A stretch of 64,000 nucleotides of DNA from Distichodus sexfasciatus (taxonomy: Eukaryota; Chordata; Actinopteri; Characiformes; Distichodontidae), in the NCBI GenBank assembly GCA_032718565.1, contig JAVGVS010000190.1, positions 349,017 to 413,016 of the forward strand, written 5' to 3'. The translations under genes were made by a program, and so were the position numbers. Each line of letters begins with the position of its first letter. Within the stretch, counting starts at the first letter, position 1. The notes beneath the pieces were generated by a model. The model was not told the DNA's origin. It made no database searches and was given only the letters and a program-made list of their open reading frames with translations. Shown here in pieces: positions 1 to 11,909 of this stretch.

Positions 1-149
1 CTGTTATTTGATGCTGTACTGGGTTTTCCAGGGGAGTTCCAGTAGCTGATACTTACCGTAGATTTTGCTGGTGTTAATGGGATTCATGGGCATTAGTAGG
101 TTTGGTAAGCAAAAATACAGTCTGACAGTATTGTAAGTACAACCCTCAA

Positions 150-303
150 TTTTGAGTCTTGCCTCCAGCCCTACCTCCGCTTGTTCCCTAAGCAAGTCCC
201 TTAACCCCAAGTTGCTTCAGGGAAATCGTCCTGGAAATGAGGAAAAATGGTATTTGCTTTGGATAAGAGCATCTGCTAAATGCTGGAAATGTAAATGTAA
301 ACA
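150..303 (+). repeat. tRNA-derived SINE relic (family B)
   Basis: The right end carries the widespread fish SINE tail 'ggataagagcatctgctaaa' followed by 'aatgtaaatgtaaa'. The left part carries the complement of the 'ggggttaagggtcttgctcaggga' body seen at 44604-44810 and 25890-26008. Confidence 0.7.
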
Positions 304-404
304 ACTTTGGTGTCATGTAGGTACTGATCAGAGGGGACTCACCAGGTAGGATGGAAAAACCTTCAGGACACCGGCCATCCAGGACTGGAATTGCCCACCC
401 CTGA

Positions 405-407
<3 letters not shown>

Positions 408-435
<28 letters not shown>
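408..435. repeat. (AAAT)n microsatellite
   Basis: About six uninterrupted AAAT units, directly visible. Confidence 0.85.
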
Positions 436-436
<1 letters not shown>

Positions 437-2848
437 CTTCTAAATGGGGAAAAAACATAAAAGTGGAGTTTTCAGCACAACTGATCCGTCTGACCTACAA
501 AACAACAACAAAAATACTTAAAATTGTGTAATGAGAATGAGGCTTTACTCCCTGCTGCTCACGCCCTGAGGGATTCCTGCCCTCTTTTGACGAGTCATAA
601 AACCAGCATGTACCTCAGAAACAGTATGACAGAAGGTTTTTAAACCTTGATACTGGAATCTGTCCCATGGCAAATCAGTACCGAGTCACAGTGCTGGTAC
701 AGGCATCCTAATCTAATTCTAATCTCTGTTTAGAGAAGATTCCACGTCCCCATCTCCATTTTCAACTCAAATATGTCTCCATCCATGATCATATTTTTTG
801 TCTGTTCATTCTGTCTGTAGTGTCCTGTCTCCGGATCTTCTGGGTTTTTGTAAAATAGGGTCATCTGCTCAAACGTGTTAAGCTCTTAGTGATCTGCTAG
901 CTTTCATTAATTATTAAGGCCGTTTTTAAACTGTGCTCATGATGTAAATGGTGATCTTACCAGTCTAGACAACTGCATGTCAAATGAATAGTAGATTCTT
1001 TACTGTTGCTTTCACTGCTCCTAACAAATTTCCTTCTTTCTTTATTGGCTTCTGTCTTTAATGATTTTTTTTAACCTTTATCTGATCTGTCCTCTTTTTC
1101 TTCTTCTTCCTCTCTCCCCCTCCCTCTTCTCTTCTCTGTCATTATTTTGCTACACGTCTTATCTCCAGCCTCTCTTCTTTCTCCTCCTGATTTCTGGATC
1201 GTTGCGTGGTGCTTGTGGCCAAAGGAGAGCCTGTTTTCCGACCACTTTTCCATCACAACAAGCAGAAAGCGCTCTCGAAGAGAGGACAGTGGACTCAATG
1301 GTACTAGATGGCTATACAGAATTTGGCTTGAGAGGAAGAATTAAATGTAATAGATTGCCAAATGAAGGATTGTGACTGGTTTAGGTTGTTTTTTTTTTTT
1401 ACAGGGTTTAAAGAGTTGATGTAGGTAGGTTGGAAAAAATGATTACTATAAGATTAACATTCAGATCTATCTTTCCCCCTTAGACTCTAATGATTAGGAA
1501 AAAAAAGAAGAAATAATTGTAGTTGGTAATAAATAAATGAGATTTTTAAAAGTAACATTAAATATAAGCTATATGACGGTTATAACATGCAAAAAGGTTA
1601 AATATCCCGTACAATTAAAAATACAACCTTTTTATTGTTGCAAGCAAACTGTTATCTAATGAAATCAAAGATTCTTTGACATATGAGCAGTGTATGTGTC
1701 AAAGAATCTTGCATCTTTGATGGATGACTTATTTTCCGGACTAAAATGACTGGGAGTTGCAGTGGAAATTTCAGGTTCTGACCATTAAAACAGACCAGGG
1801 ACTGTGAGAAATATTTGTTAGGTGACCCTAAGGAAGTCAAAAGTTGTAAAGTTTTTTTGGTTCTTACATGAAAGCCTTATGTAATGCATTTTATTCGAGC
1901 AGTATGTGTGAGAAGCTCTTTAAAATGGTGATAAAGTGTAAAATGATATCTGGAAAGAATGGCTTTCACATCTGTATTAGCCTGAAGTTGCCATGTTCCC
2001 CTGTGTTCAGTTAGCGCCGCCAATTGCAGTGTGTGTGTGTGAGAGAGAGAGAGTTTAGGTATCTAGAGATGGGCACTCACTAATACAGGAACTCAACAAC
2101 ATTCATAATAATTTGAAATAATTGTTGGTTAACTTTTCCCTCATATAACCATTGGTCCAGTTAAAATTCAACAAGCAATATAGATCATGGTTAAACAAAT
2201 GACTAGAGACACTACTCAATCTTAATTCAAATGCAGAAATGTGTACTTCTTGCACTTAATGTCACAATCTGAGTTCTACATTTCAAAGGGAAGGCGCTTC
2301 GTCTGTTAAATATTGCCTATTTAAGTACAGTGCTCAGTATTGATCAACGTTGCATTTATGTCCCAATAATAAACTTCAAACTGATTGTTATGAAGCCAAA
2401 AATAGCTTCTGTAGTAAATCTGATCCATCTTAAAGTCCTGAATTAAACACTGAAAATGAGTTGCTTCCTGTCGTGAAGAACGGGATGAACCCACACACAT
2501 TTTGGAAGCAACATACTTTTAAATATTCTGTAAAATTAAGGCACTATAGATGCAAATGTTTGCTTTTGCTCCAAATAGGTTAAAAATGATAATTGAGTTT
2601 TGACTTTTTGAAATTTCCATTTTTAGGTTAGTCAAATAACAACAGTTTTGTCTACTAGTGCAAGCGAATTTTTGTCTGCTTAATTAATCTGTCGCATAAC
2701 TACTAGCAGATACAATCCAGGCTATGTGCTGAAAGATTCCTCTAAACTTTGACATGCATTTTAGTGTCATGCTTTATTTCTTATATACTGTATGTTATTT
2801 GATGATACCACATGAATTAAGTCAGTGTTTTTGCCTGATCACCTGCAG

Positions 2849-2950
2849 AGGGAGCCAGAGAGGGAGGAGCAGCCTGACGCCAGCATGCCTCCCAAATTCA
2901 AGCGCCACCTAAATGACGACGAGGTCACTGGATCTGTGCGCAGCGAAAGG
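2849..2950 (+). CDS. vamp4: vamp4 first coding exon (5'UTR end plus codons 1-22)
   Basis: Acceptor 'acctgcag' ends at 2848. The ATG at 2885 follows 36 nt of 5'UTR in the same exon. Codons 1-22 end at AGG followed by the donor 'gtaaga'. The ATG is chosen because MPPKFKRHLN is the conserved VAMP4 N-terminus. Confidence 0.92.
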
Positions 2951-5900
2951 GTAAGATGTTGGGTGGCTTAATATGTTGTATGATTGTTCAATCTCCGGTC
3001 TTCCAAAAATGACTTTACTGGGTGTTGAATGTTCTGTGACGTGTGTGACTGGCAAGTCTCATTCCCATTCAATCACTGTAATCTCAGAAGCCACAGCCAC
3101 AACCCTGCTACAGATTGAGAGGGTTGAGTGTTTGGAAGTCTGATTGGAATAAATGTTGCATCAAACTGAACACAGCCCTAAATCTTTCATCAGGCTGAAT
3201 AAACAGTGTGCTTGTGGTTCTTTAAGGGACCCCAGGACAATGTTTACTTTGTGTGTTGTGGAGAGAACAATGGCCTTCGTCCATGCTTTTCAACTAGGGC
3301 TGTATGATATTGGAAAAAAATTACATTGCAGTATTTATTTTTACTGTAAAAATTTTTTAAAATACATATTTACCAAATTACTTGATTTAGCTACATTTGG
3401 AAAGAATGGTAGTAGAATGATCTTGAATATTAGTGTATACGCATAGAAATAAAATTTTAAAAAGTTTTTAAAAATCTGCTTTATTACCGTCTTCTCGTGG
3501 ACTTTACGTTTCAGCAAATGGTGCCATATCTGACAGACGTCTCTTGTATGTTATTGTTAAAAAAAAAATTCCTTTTGTATCAAGAACTAAAAAAGTTGCA
3601 GCATGACGTGTATTTGGTTTAATTTATCTTTACTTGCCATTGCAGGCTCTTGCGATGTAACTATTGCACAAGTGCACATTGCGATATTGATGCTGAAACA
3701 ATATATTGTTTGGCCTTATTTTCAACTTGGGCCCTTGTGTTTTTCGGTACTACATTTAGAGACAGAGTCACAATGCCTCTCTTATATAAAGGACAGTCAC
3801 ACATGGACACGCAGCTCAGACCCCCTATTCACCCTTCACTCCTGATTCCTTCAGGTTTTTGTCTTTCTACCCTATGACTCTTCTTGCGTTTTCTCCCCAG
3901 TGTCTCGTTCTGGATCTGGAATTTTTCCATTGCTGACTGTTGTTGTCTATCCAGTTCCTGTCCTAGGATTTGGAATCTATTACTATCTTAATATTTTTAC
4001 TTATTTTTAATTCTCTTTTACACCCTTCTTTTTAGTGAGTTTCAATGATTTCACAAGACATTTACTGACTGTAGGTGGCTAGTAGACCAGCACTGCAGTT
4101 TAATAGAAAAATGTGTTTTTAGCTTGCAGTGCAGTACATAATGTAAATTTTCTGCTTTTTTTCCCCCTTTTCTCTCATTGGTGTGTTAAAACGTGGCCCA
4201 TATGTGGTATGTTAAAAGCTGTCACCTCAATGTTAAAGCAATGGAAAAGCATTTTTCAACTTGTTCAGTTTAAAAATAGGCCAAATTCCCCTAGTGCTTG
4301 TTTTTTGTGTTTGCTTATTACGCTTGATTTTGTTGTTAACTTGCAGTCCCCAACGCAACCTGGCCACAGGGACTAATGTTTTTGTTTCAAGTGCTGCTAA
4401 TTCAGTTGAAAATTATTGCCATTTAATAAGGCAGTAGAGCAGGATTTGGAGGAAGCAGTGTAAATTAAAGTTGCAATGCATAAATTCATGTGTTTTTGAC
4501 AATATATTGTAAGACTAAATGCTGCAGTGCTTTAGTCAGTGTTACTGAGTCTGTGCAAGACAGATATCATCAGAGAAGTAATTTAAATAATAAACTGAGA
4601 ACCCATCACTGTCTACCACATCCAGTTCAGATCATGCACTTCTTCTGTTTGCTGCCTCATTTACCTTTGCATAATTCGGTAGACACGCTTATCCAGAGTG
4701 ACTTTTATTTCGTAATTACAGTGACGGGCCTCTACTGGGCCTTCTGGTCACCAATACAGTTTTACTGTTCTAGTTACGTAGGCGGTGCAGGTGTCTATTG
4801 CTGACTGGTGCTATTTGCAGTGGTAACCATGTTTAACTAAATGATCAGAATCATGACCAGTGCATCTGGGATATAAGAATAGGGTTGATTGAGGTCCAGT
4901 GGATGCTTGCATTTGGGTGCTTTTGGGATGAAGAGACTATAGTTTAAAATTCTACATCCAGCACTACCACCATGGGTTCCCTGAGCAAAACCCTTAACCC
5001 TGAGTTATTCCTGTAATTAAGAAATGGAAGTTGCTCTGCATTGTTGGTTGATTACATACTTTTTGGTAGTGGTGGCATTTGTGCTGTCCCCTGGTTCTTT
5101 GTGTCAGTGGTAGAAGGCAGTCGCTCCTGTGACTGGAGGGGACAAAAACACACAAGAACTGCTGCCTGAGCACTGCCGACGTCAGCTGCCCACTGCTCCT
5201 TCACAGATGGGCCAAATGCAGAGGCTTCATTAAATTGTTGTGCACTGTGGTGCGTTCACAAAGACAGTAACTCACTTTGCACTTTCTCCATGGCTCAGGA
5301 GTTTAGAACAGAATTACGTTTGACAACACAGGGCTTCATTACATCAAAAGAAAAAGGTGTCTAACATTTATGTCACATAAAGCCGTAATTAATAACTCTG
5401 GTGAAAGGACATCTAAATAACAGCCCCTTTTTAGCATCCCTCATGTGGCAGTTGCGTAATCACTGTTGATTCTTACACCATTCAAACAAAGAGGAAGAAT
5501 TCTTATACCACGGAATAAACCTGTGCCGCTGAAACACGCCAGACTCACGCAACTCTGCCGACTCGCACGATGAGCCTGGGCACGGTTATGGGCTTATGTA
5601 AGGTTGTCCGGACGTGAAACCACCTCAAACTGCTGTTGATCTTCTGCGCAGTCAAGCCCCTACAGCATGTGTTTAATCACAGTAGCACAAGTAAAACACT
5701 GTTAAAAGATAATGTGGACTAAATGTGCTCCAGATGTTTTTCTCTATTGATGTTGCTGCACAACTATGGACTTTCAAATTCTCTGGGGAGTTTAAAAAGT
5801 CTCCTCATCCAAACAGCACAAACAGATCAGGCCCAATAACTAATAGCCCATACAAAGCTGTGTCTGCACGTGAGTTTGTTCATGTTCTCACACGTGCTGC

Positions 5901-8900
5901 CCACGTTAGTGCAGCTAGGGTCTGGCTAGAATGCTGTGAAATAAAAAACATTAACCTGCACGGAAAGCATTTTATGACTCTGTGAGTGATGGCTCACTTT
6001 TTACCTTCAGCACCTGAAATCCCGTCAGACTGTGTGTGTGTGTGTGTGTGTCTGTCTGTCTGTGTGTGGGTGAGAGAGAGAGAGAGAGAGATCAAAAAGC
6101 ACTGACCTCTGACCTTTTTTTCCCACAGAGGAATCTGTTGGAGGAAGATTCTGATGAAGAGGAAGACTTCTTTCTGTAAGTGTGTTAATGTTTATTAGAG
6201 GCTTTTAGTTTTTGTGTCCTGACCATATTTGAATGATTTTCATTTAGGTTCTTCATCAGATCAGTTTCTAATGTGTAGCATCTTTTTGTCATGTTTTGCA
6301 GAAGAGGACCAACTGGACCCCGATTTGGGCCCCAGAATGACAAAATTAGGCAGTAAGTGGGTGAGGCAAGGGTTGTCGAACAGAGTTTTAAATTGCTGGA
6401 CATCGAGGGAAAACATAACAACACACACACCAAGGAGTCCAGCGTTGCCAGATCATTGGGAGTGTCTTTACTTCACTCCCACAAGGGTCTGACCTTACAT
6501 AACTTCTCATAAACACAACTCTGAAAACTCAAAACACACACTCGTCCTGTGACGGAGACACATTGCGGACAGCCCTCCACACTGTGAACCACATGCATTC
6601 ATGCACGCTGGGGTTTAGTAGGATGAAAGAAAGAAGGAAGGTATTGTTATCATTTGAGTTTCCAAGACACACCAAAATATTTGCATGTGAAAATGATTTA
6701 TACAAAACAATGTGACAGAAAGAATAACTGCAAACACCTTTTGGTCCTGCCCTGACCCGAGAAGTTGAAGTCAGGTTTCTGGTGTGGGTTTTGTTTTGGC
6801 TTTAGACGGTGCCAGTGAATTCCAGTCCTCACTTAGGACTTCTAGCAGTGTGTAGGGTGTACCCCATGTGTTCAGTCGTGCTTTTACACATCACGGTGTG
6901 AGGCTTTTATTGTTTGTCAAAAACAACGAGAGAATATTTGTTATTATTATGAGAAAGCCTGGGTCTCATTTATAAGTGCAGGACTTACACTACATGTATA
7001 TGTATGCACAAAAACCATAACTGATGTATGCAAAAAATCTCACTTGTAAAACAACTCACAGTCTACCTGGAACTGTGTACGTGTGGATCAGCCCCATATT
7101 CTGCACTATGTACTCCTTCAGTTAACCGGTTAATCAAGAGGAAGGGCAAGAAAAGAAACAGAATTGGAAATCGAGGTGCTTGTAGGTGAGTTAGAGGCTC
7201 TTGACCATTTTCTAACGGTGTTAGTACATTCATTAGGGCCCGTGTCCACCAAACGTGTTTTTTCCCCTAGCCGTGCCTATTTTTAATACGAGTCCTATGA
7301 GCTTCAGTGGTAAAAAAAAAAACAACACAGGTGGAGACAGTGCCTCAAGTTGAAATCCGTTCAACTTTCAAAACAGCGCCGCTCTTGTCAATATCACTCG
7401 TCTCTTGCTAGCTAACCAAAATCGGGCATACACTGTGTAATGTGTAATGGTGCCTCTCACATTTATCCTTCAATCTGACCACTCCACCTGGGATACCAAT
7501 TTTCTCCCAAAATTGTGTACTTGTGGGTAAGATTTTGCATACAGGTGTACACATCCTGCCAGTTTTTTGTATATATTATCGTCTACGTATGGAATGGCAT
7601 ACACCTCTTTCAGGTCCCATTTTGAACATATTCAACTGTGATAAATGAGACTCCAGAACTGCAGTTGCCTGTAACTCTTGGCCCACCCAAGTTTTTCATA
7701 CCTTTAAGTGGTTTGCCAGTGTAATAAAGCGTCTAGTACAGCAGGTTCCAAAGTGTGGGAGTGGCAGTAGATGCCCGTTTGACACAGATGGTGGGCACAT
7801 TCAACAGACTTTTGCACAGACATGAGACATTCTGTTGAAGCAGGTCGTTTACAGGTAGCCAAGTGTGCTGGCAGTGAATACAGAGGCATGGCAGTTCTGC
7901 ACAGAGGTGTGTTTCCGTCATAAGAACTTTTGTGGGTGATGGTGTGTTGTGAAAGTGAGCTAATGTTGTGTTCGCACATGAATACCAGGACCTGACCAGG
8001 AACACCACGTACTTAGCTGCATTTCTTACCAAGACCACATTAACGCCAGACTGGTGGACATGTTGAAAGCTAAGCTGAGACAAAGAATTATTGTGAGATC
8101 TTAGAAACAGCTAAAAAGTTTTAGAATGTCTAATTTCATCCCTGTCTATCTGTCTGTCTGTCTCTTCCTCTTCAGGGTACAGTCTCAGGTTGATGAGGTC
8201 ATTGATGTGATGCAGGAGAACATCTCTAAGGTGATTGAGCGTGGAGAGCGTCTGGATGAACTGCAGGACAAATCTGGTGAGGCATCTTCCATTACCTCTT
8301 TTCTGCTGCACTGGTACAGGTCCTGTTCTGGTGTCCGTCCACAATTTGGGCCTTTGGTAGCATAGCGGTTAGGACGTTCGCCCCGTGATCGGAAGGTCAC
8401 CGTTTTGAAAACCCCGAACCGCTAAAGGTACTACGGAGGTACTCATAAGCACCCAAGCACTGCCCCCCACCCCCCGGGCGCTGCCAATGTTAGCTGCCCT
8501 CTACTCCTTCACGGATGGGTCAAATGCAGAGGTCACATTTGGTTGTGGTGCACTGTGTGCTGTGCTGTGGTGTGTTCATAATAACAATCACTTCCGTGTC
8601 ATAGTTTTCCAATGAAAAAATGGTGGTGCAGGTGCCACAAATTTGCAGCTCCACAACTTTGTCTGGAACCAAGGACCAACAGTGGTGTGAGAGGCTGGTG
8701 GGGGATGCAGTTTAATATAAAGAAAATGGCAGAAAGCATATCTGGAGTTATGTGGACTGCTGAAGAAGTTCTTTGTTTGAAATTTTATCGAAAATTAGAA
8801 AGCACAAAAAGAAAGAAAAACGTGTTTGAAGATAAAAGAACCGAAAGTTTTTGGATATCTATAAAGCAACTGCCTAAACTTACACATTCACATTTACATC

Positions 8901-11869
8901 ATTTATCAAACTCTGTCCTCTAGAGAGACTCTTCTACTTTAGTTTTAAGGGCATTCCTCAGGGGCCCAGCAGTGGTGTTGGCCCCACACACAATGTTGTG
9001 TTGGTCACTATCATTTCTCCATCAGATGACCGAGCTGAAGACACTGAAAACTTCTCTTTCTGACGCATAAGCTGGGATGTTCTTGCATGTTGGTCTTCTT
9101 GATTAGTAATCGGCCCTGATAAAACAATATTGGTCGACCCCTAAGCAGTGCTCAGTGACTGAACCTATTCTCAGTGTATAGGCAGTGTGAAACAGCTGTC
9201 TCACTGCCAGTGTGAATGAAGTTTCCAGTTACTGTGCCCTCAATTCGTAGGTTAGTGGAAGTTTACGAGCTTTATCGGGTGCCTCAGTCAAAGGAGCTGT
9301 TGTGCTTGAGGAAACATGACCCAAAGCATTAGGAGGTGTTTAGTATCTCAGCAGATCTTGTTGTAAATAGGTCTTCTCTCTCCCTGTCTTGTGATTGCTC
9401 TGCTGAGTCCTATTCCGTTGTTGTGTAACTGAGGTCCTCCATGTATTTATTGGTGAAATGAGAATGTCCACAGTACAGGCATTGTGTAACATCTGGAAAA
9501 CATTGTCACTTGGGAGGTGGAATGTTTGCCACATGGTGTGTGTGTGCGCGCTGTTAAAAGTGTCTGCACCAGTACAGGTAAATAACAGTGTATTAATGTT
9601 CGTATGTTAAAAACTTGTGTTGAGAAAACGTCTATGGCAGATCCTTAGTGAATTGTCATCTTGAGACTCAAAATTCAATTCACAATATTTTTGGTACAAG
9701 GTACAATATGCGTTAGTACTTTTCTTGTCCAATTTTACTCAATTATCTGACTACCTGGGTAGTATAGAAGGTGCTTTAACTACTTGAGTAGATTTGCCTT
9801 AAAAATAATCTTTCAGAATGCTTTTTAAAGCTACCTTTTGTAAACAGACTATGATAAGAACACTATCACTCATGCAACTTGACAAATATTGTGCAAGAAA
9901 TATCAAATATGTCAAATGCCTCGGGCTTTAAAGATGCTTAGAAGGAGGCAGGATTTAGTCACAATGAGGACTGCATTTAAGATGCTCTCAGTCAGAAGTC
10001 ACTCGCTACGAAATGTGAGCCCATATCTTCATATAGTTAAAGCCATTGCAAATGCAAAATCATGGCAAAAGAGAATGTACTCTTTCAAATATTACTTCAG
10101 GCTAGATTTCACAAGTAGATTATTATACATAAAATCACAAATGTAATCATATCTGCCACATCATTATTAATGTCATTAAGAATGAATCATCTACACACCC
10201 AGTCTTTCATTTAGGCAAGGCAAGGCAAGTTTATTTATAGAGCACATCATCATACACATGGGTCATTCAGTGTGCTTTACAGAAACAAGATAAAAATTTG
10301 TTAAAAATTAAAAGTAAAGATAAAAAGAAAAGCAATGAGAAAATGAGTAAAAATAAAGATAAAATAGAAATAAAATGATTAAAAGTGCTATAAAAATATT
10401 TAAAAATCGGGCACAGTTAAGATATTAACAGAAATTTAAAATATTCCAATAAGCTCAGCACCCAGGTGTGGGAAAAGCAACAGAGAACTTTAGAAACTTG
10501 AGAAAAAGTATCTTGACTAGCTTAACATATGTTCATCAGGCACCAGGCTATAAAGATCTGTAATGTCATATCAATTGAAAATTATGTTAAATTGTGTTTT
10601 ATTTTTATCCTAAAACCTTTTTTCTCGTTTTGGTGAAATATCCAAAAAGCTACAGTTACACCCTCATGCATGCTAAAACATTCAATTTTTATAATCTGTT
10701 CAAGACAAATTACTTCCAATTTCAGAATTTTAGAGTGTTATTCCAGTCCAGTTTGCTTTTGCTCTCAGTGTTGGAACATTTCATCTGACATTCTCTCGTA
10801 ATTAACATTTGTCTTCATTACTCCAAACGGCCATTGTCCCTCGTGCTAATGAGGCCTGGCGAGACTTTCACAAAGGAGCGAGACAGAGCTGGCCTGCAGA
10901 CAGGCGTGAGCTCCCTGCCCTCCCCACGGGCCCGGGGAACGACAAAATGACTCACCTAGAGACAAACAGAGCCAGTAACGGAGTGATGCCAGTAGGCTTT
11001 CTTATATAATCTCAGGAGGGATTATGCAATTGCTCTATCTTTCCAAATCCAACATCCAAAAACCACCTGATTGACGACCCGATGCTCAACAGGGGGTGGA
11101 CGTGCCGGAACCTGTGCTGACAGATGGAGATGAACTTGAACTCTAAAAGCGAAAGGACTGCCACTGTTCCTGATGAACAGAATTATTGAGGAGACATGCC
11201 CAGTTGCTGTTATGTGTATTAAAGTGCAGAGTGAGGTCAAATTATGTGGGTGGGGTCGCAGAGACACGGCCTGTGGTTTAAATTTTTTAGCTCATTTAAA
11301 TGTTGACTGTTATGAGTATTTCTTGTCATTAACCCAACAGCAACACATCTTTCTCACGTTAAAACTAAACGTAATTCCTCAGAATTCTATAATTAAGGTT
11401 CTCATTCCCAAAGGGGGTTAAGCATTAAGGTTGTCATTGCCTTTTTTTAATTTAGGATACCTGTCTTATTGCTTTGTGAGCTTAACTTTTCAACTGCTCA
11501 CTTTTCACATTTCCCTTTTTAGTTTTACAGTGAGATATGTATAAATAATCAGCAGAAACATCTATAAATAGCCTTTTTCCTTTTTAACCCTTTTCACTTT
11601 TTATCCCTTTTCCATGTTTTTCATCATACAGCAGTCATGCAGTTTCTTCAGGAATTGCATGTCTAGTTTGGTCTTGCAATTTGCCTCATGTGGGAGGAAG
11701 CTAGGAGAAGGAATAAATGTAGTGAGTGTTCACGTCTTTCCTTTCTTCCTGTCATGTGACTTCCAGAGAGCTTATCGACAACGCTTCTGTCTTCAGTAGT
11801 CGAGCCAAACAGCTGCACAGGAGGATGTGGTGGAGAGACATGAAGGTGGGTCCCCCTGTACCCCAGTAC

Positions 11870-11909
<40 letters not shown>

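Larger units (their letters stand above)
1..2848. other. Non-coding region upstream of the first vamp4 coding exon
   Basis: No coding exon is recognisable here. The stretch holds a SINE relic at its left end, an AAAT microsatellite near 408-435, a pyrimidine-rich tract near 1085-1150 and otherwise AT-rich sequence. A non-coding first exon and promoter of vamp4 probably lie here or further left, because the first coding exon starts with a splice acceptor, but I cannot point to it. Confidence 0.6.

Noticed and set aside
1061..1375. Exon-like ORFs after a pyrimidine-rich tract with 'atctccag'
   Set aside because: It looks like an acceptor, but no protein family is recognisable in any frame; it could be a non-coding vamp4 exon, which sequence alone cannot show.
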